Origin: Synechococcus sp. RCC307 | Lineage (GTDB): Bacteria; Cyanobacteriota; Cyanobacteriia; PCC-6307; Cyanobiaceae | Direction of reading: 5' to 3' | Assembly (NCBI GenBank): GCA_000063525.1 | Contig: CT978603.1 | Span: forward strand, 243,105 to 307,104 | DNA: 64,000 nucleotides | Shown here: piece after piece, positions 23,064 through 32,181 of the stretch | Position numbering within the stretch: position 1 is the first letter of the stretch | How the letters are laid out: every line of letters starts with the position of its first letter | Position numbers and translations under genes: made by a program | Notes under the pieces: model-generated | The model's database searches: none | Seen by the model: the letters and a program-made list of their open reading frames with translations, nothing else | What the model was told of the DNA's origin: nothing

Positions 23064-25853
23064 ATGAATCTCTTCCAGCAACTCATGCTGGCTCCTGCTG
23101 CTCTCGGCCTGGTTGCCCCTATGGGCGCCATGGCTGGCGAGCTCAACTTCGGCGGCGTCTCCAAGTACGCCTCCGCTGATGAGCAAGTCACCAGCATCAG
23201 CCAGTTCTCTGACGTCTACCCCACGGACTGGGCCTACCAGGCTCTGGCCAACCTGATCGAGCGCTACGGCTGCGTCGCTGGTTATCCCAACGGCACTTTC
23301 CAAGGCAACCGCGCTCTTTCCCGCTACGAAGCAGCAGCTCTGCTGAACGCTTGCCTCGATCGCGTGACTGAGATCACCGACGAAGTGCGTCGCCTGATGA
23401 AGGCCTTCGAAAAAGAGCTGGCTGTTGTCAAAGCTCGCGTCGACGGTCTCGAGGCCGCTGTTGGTGAACTGGAAGCTACCCAGTTCTCCACCACCACCAA
23501 ACTGAAGGGCAAAGTCCGCTTCATCCAAGGTTCTGCCTACCGCGGCGACGGCTACGTCCGCTTCGGTCGTCTCAAGAACGTCATGAAGGCGGCTCAGCTC
23601 TACGGCATCCGCACCTACGACGGTTCCACCGGTGGTCTGCAAGACCGCACCGTGAACAAGATCAAGGACGGCAAGTCCAACGGTGAGGCTTACTACTACT
23701 ACCTGCGCGATCCTGACAACGGCGCTAAGGGTTCAGTTACAACCCAGGGTTTCACTGATCCCACCGCTCCAGCTTCCTTCAGCCTGGACAAGCAAAACGC
23801 TCGTCAAGTTGCTTTCGCCACCTCCTGGAACGGCGTAACTCCAGCTAACGAAACCTCCGGCATGGAGACTCGCTCTGGCGTCGCCGGTAGCGGTCTTTAC
23901 ACCAACGCCAACGGCACCATTGCCCCTGTTGGTGATACCAACATGCTGATCGTCCCGACGATCGCTGGTTTGGGTAACGGCTCCACCAATGCCAACGGCT
24001 CGACCAACACTGTCAACTACGCTCCGGATCGCAGCCGGATGTCCTTGTACTTCAAGGACGGCCAGCGCACCGATAACAGTTATGGCGTTGGTGCTGATCA
24101 GTTCCTGATCTCGACCCAAGGCGTTAAGTCCTTCATCGGCCAGGATTCCTTCCTGCGTGCTCGTAACTTCTTCGAGCAGGACAAGTTCGGCAACACCCAA
24201 AAGCTGCGAGTTCAGACTTCTAACTCTGGCTCCAGCAACTACAAGGCCAAGTCGATTCAGTTCGATAAGGCTGACTACGGCGCTCTGATCAACCTGGCCA
24301 ACAAGGCCCGTCGTGTGAAGGCCTACGACTACTACGTGCTGCCTAACCAAGGCACCACCAGTATCAATGGCCTGACCAAGGTCACCAAGGCTGCAGGCGT
24401 TCCTGACCCCGTCAAGATCTCCGACGTCCAGCGCGGTTACGTTGCGGTACTTCCTGAGTTCACCAGCAACGCTGCTGCAACCACTGCCATCCTCTCCGGT
24501 TACAACTCCACCGGCATGGATGACCGCAACGGCGGTGCTTCCTTCGTGGTTGCTCCGGGTGGCTACGTGCAGTCCAACACTGCCTTCAACAATGTCAGCA
24601 ACTACCTGATCGCTGAGTATGGCTCCCTGGGTTCTGCCCAGCGCAACACCGGCTACGTGAAGAAGGCTGCTCAGCTGTTCGTTCGTAGCTTGGCTGCTTA
24701 CCCCGCCAACAAGAACGGTGTTGCAGACCGCAACGCCTTCACCTTCGGCCACGACGCTCAGCTCAACTTCAACACCAGCTTCACTGGTAAGGACAAGCTG
24801 AACTTCCGCCTGCGTTCCAACACCATCTACAGCTTCGCGAAGCGCGTTAACGCTCCCTTCGCTGACCTGGCATTCGACGGCTCCCTGCCTGAGAACTGGA
24901 AGGGCAAGCACAAGGTGTTCGTCGACAAGCTGTACTACAAGTTCCCTGTTGGCGATTGGGGCAAGGTGTCCTTCGGTACCCGCGCTCCTCAGGATTCCTT
25001 CCTGCCTAGCCGCGGCACCATGTACACCAAGGACGCTCTGCTTGAGTTCTTCAACACCTCTGCTGGTGTGTTCCCCTCCTACACCGGTACCGGTGCTGGT
25101 GTTGGAATCAGCCGCTTCGGTGGCAAGAAGCTGAAGATTGCTAACGGCACCGTTGGCTTCGGTATTGGCTACCTGACTGCAGAAGGCGATGCGGCTAACC
25201 CCGCTTCCTACAACTATCTGCAGGAAGGTCTGTTCGGTCGCGACACTCGCTTCCGTCTGCCCGTCCAACTCGCTTGGAAGAGCAAGGACAAGAAGTGGCT
25301 GTTCACTGCCAACTACGCCTACGAGCGTGGCAACAACTCCATGGGCAAGGTCGGCACCGAGCTGGCTAAGAACCCCTTCGGCGCCAGCACTCTGATTGAA
25401 TCCAATCAGTACGGCTTCACCCTGGCCTACAAGTGGAGCAAGCAGTTCCAGATCACCGGCGCTTATGGCGGTGCTTCGATGAACTCCCGCTACGACAGCA
25501 GCATCCTCGGTATTGACATGGTCAATGCTGGCGACTCTGCTCAGACCAGCAGCTGGATGATCGGCCTGAACTTCAAGGACGTCTTCATCCAAGGCAACAA
25601 GGCTGGCTTCGCCATCGGTGGTGTGCCAACGGTCAACAGCAACGACAGTGGCTGGGGTACCGACGGCAGCATGCCGATCGCTCTGGAAACCTGGTACCAG
25701 TTCCAGGTCACCGACAACATCAGCGTCACCCCTGGTGTGTTCTGGGTCTCTGGCCAGAACGACGAGAAGACCGGCCGTTACGGTCAGGTCACCCTCGAGG
25801 CCTCCAACGGCGACGTCTGGGGCGGCATCGTCAAGACCGAGTTCAAGTTCTGA
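23064..25853 (+). CDS. SLH-domain outer membrane porin 2 (SomA/SomB type)
   Basis: 929 residues, a paralog of porin 1 with the same order: signal peptide (about 1-24, ending GAMAG), SLH domain (about 44-98, again QFSDVYPTDWAYQAL and YPNGTFQGN), coiled coil (about 100-135) and a C-terminal barrel ending in KTEFKF. The N-terminal 140 residues are close to porin 1. The barrel loops have diverged, and the protein is about 117 residues longer, rich in Gly, Asn, Ser and Lys. Tandem SLH porins are usual in marine Synechococcus. The gene has its own leader and terminator, so it can be controlled apart from porin 1. Confidence 0.93.
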   Translation: MNLFQQLMLAPAALGLVAPMGAMAGELNFGGVSKYASADEQVTSISQFSDVYPTDWAYQALANLIERYGCVAGYPNGTFQGNRALSRYEAAALLNACLDRVTEITDEVRRLMKAFEKELAVVKARVDGLEAAVGELEATQFSTTTKLKGKVRFIQGSAYRGDGYVRFGRLKNVMKAAQLYGIRTYDGSTGGLQDRTVNKIKDGKSNGEAYYYYLRDPDNGAKGSVTTQGFTDPTAPASFSLDKQNARQVAFATSWNGVTPANETSGMETRSGVAGSGLYTNANGTIAPVGDTNMLIVPTIAGLGNGSTNANGSTNTVNYAPDRSRMSLYFKDGQRTDNSYGVGADQFLISTQGVKSFIGQDSFLRARNFFEQDKFGNTQKLRVQTSNSGSSNYKAKSIQFDKADYGALINLANKARRVKAYDYYVLPNQGTTSINGLTKVTKAAGVPDPVKISDVQRGYVAVLPEFTSNAAATTAILSGYNSTGMDDRNGGASFVVAPGGYVQSNTAFNNVSNYLIAEYGSLGSAQRNTGYVKKAAQLFVRSLAAYPANKNGVADRNAFTFGHDAQLNFNTSFTGKDKLNFRLRSNTIYSFAKRVNAPFADLAFDGSLPENWKGKHKVFVDKLYYKFPVGDWGKVSFGTRAPQDSFLPSRGTMYTKDALLEFFNTSAGVFPSYTGTGAGVGISRFGGKKLKIANGTVGFGIGYLTAEGDAANPASYNYLQEGLFGRDTRFRLPVQLAWKSKDKKWLFTANYAYERGNNSMGKVGTELAKNPFGASTLIESNQYGFTLAYKWSKQFQITGAYGGASMNSRYDSSILGIDMVNAGDSAQTSSWMIGLNFKDVFIQGNKAGFAIGGVPTVNSNDSGWGTDGSMPIALETWYQFQVTDNISVTPGVFWVSGQNDEKTGRYGQVTLEASNGDVWGGIVKTEFKF

Positions 25854-25873
25854 TCTCCGTTCTCGACGCTTTT

Positions 25874-25882
25874 ACTCCTCAC
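25874..25882 (+). promoter_or_regulatory. Yfr1-like ACTCCTCAC motif in porin 2 3' UTR
   Basis: ACTCCTCAC lies in an open C/A-rich stretch 20 bases after the porin 2 stop and 24 bases before the terminator stem. It matches the first nine bases of the conserved Yfr1 motif ACTCCTCACAC. Seven of its bases (TCCTCAC) are complementary to GTGAGGA at both porin ribosome binding sites. Role inferred only. Confidence 0.35.
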
Positions 25883-25906
25883 CACAACACCTCCCACACA
25901 GATCAC

Positions 25907-25936
25907 AAGCCCCTCCGAAAGGAGGGGCTTTTTTTT
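25907..25936 (+). terminator. Rho-independent terminator of porin 2
   Basis: AAGCCCCTCC (25907-25916), a stable GAAA tetraloop and GGAGGGGCTT (25921-25930) form a perfect 10-base stem followed by T residues to 25936. Confidence 0.95.
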
Positions 25937-25950
25937 GATCCAGCATTGAT

Positions 25951-27966
25951 GTGACTTATTCTTATTTTTCCGGCGCAAGAGCTTTGGATTCGGCACTTCG
26001 CGCGTTGTTCGAAGCCGGTGAGTGGAGACAACTGATTGTTGCTTTGGATGAAACAGAATTGGATCAAAAAAATGATCCTGAATTGTGGTTTTTACTCGGT
26101 AAAGCCCATCGTGAATTGGGTCAAGCTGAGCTCGGGTTTGATGCGTTTGCGAAGGCTCTTCAGCTTGATCCCGTCAGCCCATTGCTGCGCTTAGAAGCGG
26201 TTGAGGCCTTGCTGTCATGTAATGAGTGGGCTCTGGCGCGTCAATTGCTGCAGCAGCCAGCTGGGGCGATAGCTGCTCAGCTTCCGCTGGGCAGGTGGGC
26301 TCTGGCGCGCTGTGCTTCGCGATTGGGAGAGCCCAACCAAGCTGAAAGTCAGCTCATGGGTTTGCAGGCTGATGGTGGCTTGGATTTAGAACGGCTGGGC
26401 GTTGGTTTGAGTGAATGCAATTTGCTGCTGGGTGATCTAGATCGCGCTCGATTTTGCCTTGATCGCTTGTTTGAACTGGCTCCCCATCATGTTGATGGCT
26501 TGCTATTAGAAGTTGAGTTGCTTCGCGCCAAGCCTTCAGTTGATTTTGCTGGTTCGGTTGATGCTCTATTAAGCCGCTCTCCAGGGTCAAGGCGTTTGCA
26601 ACTTGCCTGCGCAGAAGCCCTTTTTGATTGGAAAGAACCAGATCAGGCCGATGATCTCTTTCAGGCAGCGATTCGGCAGCATGGCCTTGCTGGTCGATTG
26701 GTGAATGGCTATGTGCGCATGCTTGTATCGACCTACCGCTTGGATGCTTTAAAGCAGGCCAAGCAGCAGTGCAATGCCCCATATCCTCCGCTGCAATTTG
26801 AGATTTTAGAAGCAAAATGTTTGATTGGTTTGAATCGTTGGGCTGAGGCAATTGCTGCCTTGCAAGCACTGCCCATGCAGTTTTCAACGGCCTATCTGCT
26901 GTGTCAGATCTATCGGCATTCCGGTCAGTTTGATCAGTCGTTGGCGCTTGCTTTGCAGCTGCCGCAATTGGCTGGCCTAAACCCTGATCGTGGGTATGAC
27001 GCAGCGATGGAGCTGCTGGCTTTAGGCCAGTGGCAGCTGGGATGGTCGTTGTATGAGAATCGTTTTTTTGGAGCCTCCAAGCGCTTCATTACTCCTGCTG
27101 GAGTTGAGCCGCGGATGTCTCAAGAATTGCCCCATGCTCAGCAGGTCATTGTCTTTAGTGAACAAGGCATTGGTGACAGCATCATGATGGCATCGATGCT
27201 TCCCGATCTTCAGGCTGTTGCGGCTGATCTCACGGTTTTAGTTCAGCCGCGATTGATGAGTTTATTTGTTCATTCGTTTCCTGATCTGCGGATCTGTTCG
27301 TCGATCGATGAATCTATCTTTCGCTCGGCTGATCGTTGTTATGGCCTTGGCAGTCTTGGTCAGTTTTTTAGGCCCAAGCCGGAGCATTGTCCTGGCACAC
27401 CTTTTTTGGCTGTGCCTGATCAAGAAACCCTGCGCTGGCGGCAACAGCTCCAACGTCTCCCTCCAGGTCGACGTGTTGGTGTTGCTTGGTTTGGCGGCGG
27501 GCTGGTGGAGACGGCCCAGCATCGATCGATTCCCTTAACCCAGCTCCTGCCTCTGCTCCAAGTTGAGGGAGTGAACTGGGTCAACCTTCAGTACAACCAC
27601 GACCCAACGGAGCTGGATCAACTGGCCAGGGAGCATGGGGTGCAGATTCATCATTTCGAGGGCGTCACCGCTGATTTGCAGGCAACAGCCGCCCTAACGG
27701 CCCAATTGGATCTTGTGATCACTGTGCAGCAGACCGCTGCTCATATCGCCGGTGCCATTGGCACGCCCGCCTGGGTGCTGTTGCCTCGCTCTGCTGAGTG
27801 GCGGTATGGCATGCAAGGCTCCCAAATGCCCTGGTACAACTCAGTTGAGCTGTTTCGTCAAAGCAGCCCTGGCGATTGGAATGTTCCGATCAAAGCAATA
27901 CAAAGCCGTCTGGGAGCTTGGCTAGCTGAGCCCGCTAGCCAGAATGAAGGGCAACAGCTGAGCTGA
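25951..27966 (+). CDS. TPR protein with C-terminal GT9-like glycosyltransferase domain
   Basis: 671 residues from a GTG at 25951. The first two thirds contain TPR-like helix pairs (for example WFLLGKAHRELGQAELGFDAF at about 48-68). The C-terminal 270 residues resemble the GT-B sugar-transferase half found in TPR-glycosyltransferase proteins and in ADP-heptose:LPS transferases: VFSEQGIGDSIMMASML (about 397-413), then RRVGVAWFGGG, and near the end VITVQQTAAHIAGAIGTPAWVLLP. Substrate unknown; surface glycan or protein glycosylation is likely. Codons are markedly richer in A/T than in the neighbours, which suggests recent transfer or relaxed selection. Divergence of style from the biased porins just upstream is striking. 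Confidence 0.72.
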   Translation: MTYSYFSGARALDSALRALFEAGEWRQLIVALDETELDQKNDPELWFLLGKAHRELGQAELGFDAFAKALQLDPVSPLLRLEAVEALLSCNEWALARQLLQQPAGAIAAQLPLGRWALARCASRLGEPNQAESQLMGLQADGGLDLERLGVGLSECNLLLGDLDRARFCLDRLFELAPHHVDGLLLEVELLRAKPSVDFAGSVDALLSRSPGSRRLQLACAEALFDWKEPDQADDLFQAAIRQHGLAGRLVNGYVRMLVSTYRLDALKQAKQQCNAPYPPLQFEILEAKCLIGLNRWAEAIAALQALPMQFSTAYLLCQIYRHSGQFDQSLALALQLPQLAGLNPDRGYDAAMELLALGQWQLGWSLYENRFFGASKRFITPAGVEPRMSQELPHAQQVIVFSEQGIGDSIMMASMLPDLQAVAADLTVLVQPRLMSLFVHSFPDLRICSSIDESIFRSADRCYGLGSLGQFFRPKPEHCPGTPFLAVPDQETLRWRQQLQRLPPGRRVGVAWFGGGLVETAQHRSIPLTQLLPLLQVEGVNWVNLQYNHDPTELDQLAREHGVQIHHFEGVTADLQATAALTAQLDLVITVQQTAAHIAGAIGTPAWVLLPRSAEWRYGMQGSQMPWYNSVELFRQSSPGDWNVPIKAIQSRLGAWLAEPASQNEGQQLS

Positions 27967-27975
27967 CGCCCTGCG

Positions 27976-28917
27976 ATGGCGATTGCCCCGGACATCACCA
28001 CCTTGGTTGGCCGCACGCCCTTGGTGCGGCTCAACCGTCTCCCCGCAGAAGAGAACTGCAAGGCTGAAATCGTCGCCAAGTTGGAAAGCTTCAACCCCAC
28101 GGCATCGGTGAAAGACCGGATCGGTGTGGCGATGATCCGCGACGCCGAAGCGGCTGGTCGCATCGCGCCAGATCGCACGGTGCTGGTGGAACCCACCAGC
28201 GGCAACACCGGCATTGCGCTGGCGATGGTGGCGGCAGCCCGCGGCTACCGGCTGATCTTGATCATGCCCGACACGATGAGCACCGAACGTCGTTCGATGT
28301 TGCGGGCCTATGGCGCAGAACTGGAGCTCACTCCCGGTTCAGAAGGCATGAAGGGTGCGATCTCTAGAGCCAGAGAACTCGCCGATGAGCTGCCCAATGC
28401 CTACTTGCTGCAGCAGTTCTCCAATAGCGCCAACCCGGCAATCCATGCCGCCACCACCGCAGAAGAGCTGTGGAGCGATACCGAGGGCCGCATTGATGCC
28501 TTGGTGGCGGGTGTTGGCACTGGCGGCACCATCACCGGTTGCAGTGAGGTGCTCAAGCAGCGCAAGCCCAGCTTTCAAGCCTTTGCCGTTGAACCAACAG
28601 GCAGTCCTGTTTTGAGCGGTGGTCCCCCAGGCCCGCACCGCATCCAGGGCATTGGCGCCGGCTTTGTGCCCGACAACTATCAACCCTCCCTCGTTGATGA
28701 GGTACTGCAAGTCGACGATGCCGAGGCGATGGTGATGGGACGCCGGCTCGCTCGCGTTGAAGGCTTGTTAAGTGGGGTGAGCAGTGGGGCGGCCATGGCG
28801 GCTGCCTTGAAGTTGGGCCAGCGCCCTGAAATGGAGGGCAAGTTGATCGTGGTGGTGTTGGCCAGCTTTGGTGAGCGCTATCTCAGCACGCCGATGTTCA
28901 CGGAAATCGGCTTCTGA
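27976..28917 (+). CDS. cysK: Cysteine synthase A (O-acetylserine sulfhydrylase)
   Basis: 313 residues, a fold-type II PLP enzyme making cysteine from O-acetylserine and sulfide. The PLP Lys is in [11 protein letters not shown] (near residue 46), the substrate loop TSGNTG follows near 76, and the phosphate-binding GVGTGGT lies near 180. SGVSSGAA near 265 binds the pyridine ring. Length and motifs are ordinary. The ATG is 10 bases after the stop of the TPR glycosyltransferase, and the final TGA overlaps the next ATG by one base. Confidence 0.95.
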   Translation: MAIAPDITTLVGRTPLVRLNRLPAEENCKAEIVAKLESFNPTASVKDRIGVAMIRDAEAAGRIAPDRTVLVEPTSGNTGIALAMVAAARGYRLILIMPDTMSTERRSMLRAYGAELELTPGSEGMKGAISRARELADELPNAYLLQQFSNSANPAIHAATTAEELWSDTEGRIDALVAGVGTGGTITGCSEVLKQRKPSFQAFAVEPTGSPVLSGGPPGPHRIQGIGAGFVPDNYQPSLVDEVLQVDDAEAMVMGRRLARVEGLLSGVSSGAAMAAALKLGQRPEMEGKLIVVVLASFGERYLSTPMFTEIGF

Positions 28918-29585
28918 TGACACGCGACCCCTACCAGGTGTTGGGGGTGTCGCCATCGGCGTCAGCGGCCGAGATCAAATCGGCGTATCGCGCGCTGGTC
29001 AAGCAGCATCATCCCGATGCAGCTGACGGCATCAGTGATGATCCCGAGCGGATTTTGGAGATCAACGCCGCTTGGGAGCTGCTGGGTGATGCCGAGGCGC
29101 GGCAACGCTTTGATGCCGGGCGCGGTGAGCGCAGCGCGCGGGCCACAGCCCAGGCCAGGGCTAGCTCCGGGAAACGCCGCCGCGGTGCAGCTAACGACGC
29201 CGAGCTTGAGCGTTGGCTCGAGCAGGTGTATCACCCGGTTGATCGCTTGCTGGGCCAGGTGTTGGATCCTTTCCCGGAGCAGTTGCGTGAGCTGTCGGCT
29301 GATCCCTATGACGACACCTTGATGGAGGCGTTTTGCGACTACATCGAGCGCAGCCAAAGCAAGTTGCAGACGGCTGAGACGCTCTACCGCTCCATGCCAT
29401 GCCCCTCATCAGCTCAGGGGTTTGGGCTGAGCCTCTATCACTTTCTCAGTGGTGTTCAGGACGCTGTGATGGAGCTGGAGCGCTACACCGCTGGGTATGT
29501 CGATGACTATCTGCGTGATGGACGCGAGATGATTCGCGAAGCCTGCCTGCGGCGCCAACGCATTCAAGATCAGCTGCCGGCGTAG
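28917..29585 (+). CDS. J-domain protein (DnaJ-like)
   Basis: 222 residues. A J domain spans residues 4-66 (DPYQVLGVSPSASAAEIKSA, HHPDA with the essential HPD, ending in ARQRFDAG), so it should stimulate an Hsp70. There is no Gly/Phe or zinc-finger region. The rest is a helical domain of about 125 residues, recurrent in cyanobacterial J proteins and of unknown role, with an Arg/Ala-rich linker at about 70-90. It overlaps the cysK stop by one base and the convergent ndhO gene by 16 bases. Confidence 0.85.
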   Translation: MTRDPYQVLGVSPSASAAEIKSAYRALVKQHHPDAADGISDDPERILEINAAWELLGDAEARQRFDAGRGERSARATAQARASSGKRRRGAANDAELERWLEQVYHPVDRLLGQVLDPFPEQLRELSADPYDDTLMEAFCDYIERSQSKLQTAETLYRSMPCPSSAQGFGLSLYHFLSGVQDAVMELERYTAGYVDDYLRDGREMIREACLRRQRIQDQLPA

Positions 29586-29794
29586 GCCTCCAGCTGATCC
29601 ATCCTCAGCCAGATGTCGGGAACCGGCTGGCGAAAGCGCAACTGGGCGTAATCGCCTTTGACCGCCAACACTTCACCAGGACCCTCTAGCAAATAGGCCG
29701 GAGGATCACCAGCGCTGGCTTTGGCTTCCACGCTGCTGAGGTAAGCCTCACGGTTGACGCGGATCAAGCTTCCTTTTTTCAGGGCATCAGCCAT
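29570..29794 (-). CDS. ndhO: NDH-1 complex subunit O
   Basis: 74 residues. NdhO is a small peripheral subunit specific to the cyanobacterial and chloroplast NDH-1 complex, acting in cyclic electron flow. The sequence shows the family pattern: LKKGSLIRVNREAY, PPAYLLEGPGEVL, then KGDYAQLRF and the closing PDIWLRMDQLEAY. No membrane helix is present, as expected. It overlaps the J-domain gene by 16 bases at the 3' end. Confidence 0.9.
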   Translation of the reverse strand: MADALKKGSLIRVNREAYLSSVEAKASAGDPPAYLLEGPGEVLAVKGDYAQLRFRQPVPDIWLRMDQLEAYAGS

Positions 29795-29867
29795 GGCCCA
29801 ACTCCACAGTGGCTGCAGGCTAAAGCCCCAACAGGGCTAGGGTCCCCAGCGCTATGGCTGTTGATTG

Positions 29868-30782
29868 ATGCGTCTGCTGCTACTGGGTTGCACGGGATTG
29901 GTGGGCCGTGAGCTGGTGCCGCAGCTGCTCGCTGCAGGGCACACGCTCACCGTTGTTAGCCGCCAGCAGCGCCAACTAGCCGGCGTTACCTGCCTGCAAG
30001 CGGATCCATCGCGCTCTGAAAGTTGGGCTGCCGGTTCAGCTCTGCAGCAAGCCCTTGCGCAAGCCGAAGGCGTGGTGAATCTGGCCGGGGAGCCCATTGC
30101 CGAGAAGCGCTGGACCACTGCCCATCTTGAGGTTCTCCGTCGCAGCCGCATCGACACCACACGCCATTTGGTGGCAGCGATCAATGCCAGCCCAACGCCC
30201 CCTCAGGTGCTGTTGAGCGCCTCGGCTGTGGGCTTCTACGGCACCAGCGAAACCGCCAGCTTTAACGAAGACAGCCCCGCCGGCACCGATGTGCTCGGCA
30301 AGCTCTGCTCCCAGTGGGAAGCCGCTGCCGAAGAGGTCAACCCCGGCACGCGGCTGGTGATCACCCGCATCGGCATTGTGCTGGCGGCTGATGGCGGAGC
30401 ACTCGGCAAGATGCTGCCGATCTTCCGCGCCGGCTTTGGCGGTCCGATTGGCTCAGGCCAGCAGTGGATGAGCTGGATTGCCCGCGCCGATCTTTGCGGT
30501 TTGATCGCTGCGGCGTTGACCGACGCCTCGTTGCAGGGTACTTACAACGCCACGGCCCCCAATCCGGTGTCGATGCGCGAGTTTTGCTCGGAGCTTGGTC
30601 GCGCCTTGCGTCGCCCCAGCCTGCTCCCAGTGCCAGGCGCTGTGTTGAAGCTTCTGCTTGGTGATGGCGCCGAAGTGGTGCTCCAAGGTCAGCAGGTGTT
30701 GCCGCAGAAGCTGCAGGCTCAGCAGTTTGCTTTTCAGGCGCCACAGCTGGATCAGGCCTTTGAGCTCAGCCTGAAGTCTTAG
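29868..30782 (+). CDS. TIGR01777 family SDR epimerase-like protein
   Basis: 304 residues from the ATG at 29868 (a TTG is just upstream). The nucleotide-binding GCTGLVGREL loop is at the N-terminus. VVNLAGEPIAEKRWT and RRSRIDTTRHL are typical of the SDR39U1/YfcH group. The SASAVGFYG segment holds the catalytic Ser/Tyr region, and a DUF1731-like tail covers the last 50 residues. The physiological substrate is unknown; older annotations call it a cell-division inhibitor without good reason. It overlaps the convergent small membrane gene by 17 bases. Confidence 0.87.
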   Translation: MRLLLLGCTGLVGRELVPQLLAAGHTLTVVSRQQRQLAGVTCLQADPSRSESWAAGSALQQALAQAEGVVNLAGEPIAEKRWTTAHLEVLRRSRIDTTRHLVAAINASPTPPQVLLSASAVGFYGTSETASFNEDSPAGTDVLGKLCSQWEAAAEEVNPGTRLVITRIGIVLAADGGALGKMLPIFRAGFGGPIGSGQQWMSWIARADLCGLIAAALTDASLQGTYNATAPNPVSMREFCSELGRALRRPSLLPVPGAVLKLLLGDGAEVVLQGQQVLPQKLQAQQFAFQAPQLDQAFELSLKS

Positions 30783-31008
30783 TCCGGCGCTGCCACCAGC
30801 CCAGCACCCCGCTGATCACAGCGGCGGCCATCAAGAGTCCAATCGCTGGGGTGAACAGCGGCTCCCAGAGCTGCTGGAACACAGCCAGGGGCTGATGGAT
30901 GCCCCTGGCTTCACACAGCACAGCGGTGAGAAACCAAAACGCTCCGGCGATCACCACAAACACATCGGCAACGAGCAGCCGGTCCAACCAGCTTTTGAGG
31001 CTCTCCAT
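30766..31008 (-). CDS. Small two-helix membrane protein, conserved hypothetical
   Basis: 80 residues with two hydrophobic segments (about 14-32 and 52-70) separated by an amphipathic stretch and followed by a basic tail WWQRRTK. I do not recognise a named family. Its ATG overlaps by one base the stop of the upstream TIGR03492-type gene, and its 3' end overlaps the convergent epimerase gene by 17 bases. Position, a complete frame and membrane-protein composition support it being real. Confidence 0.65.
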   Translation of the reverse strand: MESLKSWLDRLLVADVFVVIAGAFWFLTAVLCEARGIHQPLAVFQQLWEPLFTPAIGLLMAAAVISGVLGWWQRRTKTSG

Positions 31009-32180
31009 TACGCGTGTTGCAGCCTCTCCAGGATCGCGCGGGCCATGCGCTTGGTGCCGCCGGCTTGGCCTAAGCGTTGATCTCCCTCTTCGCGCAGCTG
31101 CTGCAGTGTTGCCTCCGGCAGCTGCAGCAACTGCTCCAGTAAATCAGCGCTGGCGATCAGGGTGTGCGGGTCATCCACATCGCCTTCGGCGCAATGCACC
31201 CCCGGGCCCAACAAGCGCCGTTGGGCTTCGGCAAAGCCCACGGTGAATTGCGGGCCATGGCCGGCGAGTTGCAGCACCGGCTTGCCCAAACCAACGGCCT
31301 GTTCGCTGGCGGTGCCCGCCATCGACACCACCACCTGCGCCGCTGGCAGCAGGGTGGTGAATTGCCCCCAGCAGCACTGCAGCACCAGCCCTTTGCGCTT
31401 GAGCCAGAGGCTGCGGCTGGTGCTGCTGCTCAAGCTCCAGCCGCGGCTGGCGGCCAAGGCTTCCACTGCGGCTGCGGGCAGTTCGCGCACCAACGCCGCC
31501 TGGAAATCGTGGTGGCGCAACCCAGCGGGTAGTTCTTCCAATAACGCCAGCATGCGCTCGAGGTTTTGGCGCGCTTCTGGCAGACGGCTGCCGGGCAGCA
31601 GCAGCACCCGCCCGGAGCGCTCGCTGGCATCAAGGGCCACCAAGCCATCCATGAATGGATTGCCGAGAAACTCCACCGGCCGCCCCAATTGCTCGCTCAG
31701 ATCACTGGCGCTCAGCGCATCGCGGCTGAACACCGCGGCAAAGCGTTTGCTGGCCAGGCATGGCCCGCAGGGCCACGGCAGCCGCAGACGGCCTTCGTAA
31801 TGGCTGGAGTAGGCCACCAGATAGGTGATCACCGGCTTGCCGCTCAGCCAGGCCAGGATCACCGGGATCACATCGCCCACCACAACGATTCCATCGGCGT
31901 GGCGCGCTTCTTGCAGCAGCCGCCAGCTGCGCTTGAGCAGATAAAGCACCTGCCCTTGCACGATTTCTTTTAAGCGGCCGGCAAAGCTGGCGTAGCCCAG
32001 CCCGCCGGTGCTGAAGCTCTGGGTGCGGCCTGCGATCGGCAGTTCGGCCTGCCGGTAGGGGGCTCCATCGCCCACCAAAGGCACGGCTCGCACCGAAGCA
32101 CCCTGCTGCTGCAGCGCTTGCCCAAGACGGGCTCCACTGAGGTCTTCCCCGTGGCCGTTGCTGAGCAGCAGTAGCTGCAT
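31008..32180 (-). CDS. TIGR03492 family lipid-A-disaccharide synthase-like protein
   Basis: 390 residues with a GT-B-like fold. The N-terminus LLLLSNGHGEDLSG is the signature of this cyanobacterial group, and the later segments GDVIPVILAWLSGKP, FLGNPFMDGL, LLPGSRLPEA and SMAGTASEQAVGLGKPV follow the LpxB/MurG pattern of a donor-sugar pocket. It is distinct from true LpxB, and the substrate is unknown. It probably acts at the cytosolic face of the membrane on an envelope glycolipid. It is preceded by a TPR gene with one base between. Confidence 0.85.
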   Translation of the reverse strand: MQLLLLSNGHGEDLSGARLGQALQQQGASVRAVPLVGDGAPYRQAELPIAGRTQSFSTGGLGYASFAGRLKEIVQGQVLYLLKRSWRLLQEARHADGIVVVGDVIPVILAWLSGKPVITYLVAYSSHYEGRLRLPWPCGPCLASKRFAAVFSRDALSASDLSEQLGRPVEFLGNPFMDGLVALDASERSGRVLLLPGSRLPEARQNLERMLALLEELPAGLRHHDFQAALVRELPAAAVEALAASRGWSLSSSTSRSLWLKRKGLVLQCCWGQFTTLLPAAQVVVSMAGTASEQAVGLGKPVLQLAGHGPQFTVGFAEAQRRLLGPGVHCAEGDVDDPHTLIASADLLEQLLQLPEATLQQLREEGDQRLGQAGGTKRMARAILERLQHA

Positions 32181-32181
32181 C

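Noticed and set aside
23733-25592. Long open frame (over 600 codons) on the strand opposite porin 2, and a 440-codon one opposite porin 1 at 21509-22831
   Set aside because: Both mirror the strongly biased codon use of the porins, lack ribosome binding sites, and have low-complexity Val/Gly-rich translations without domains.
31008-32180. Calling the TIGR03492-type gene lpxB
   Set aside because: Its N-terminal SNGHGEDLSG block and overall pattern belong to a separate cyanobacterial group; true LpxB has a different start motif.
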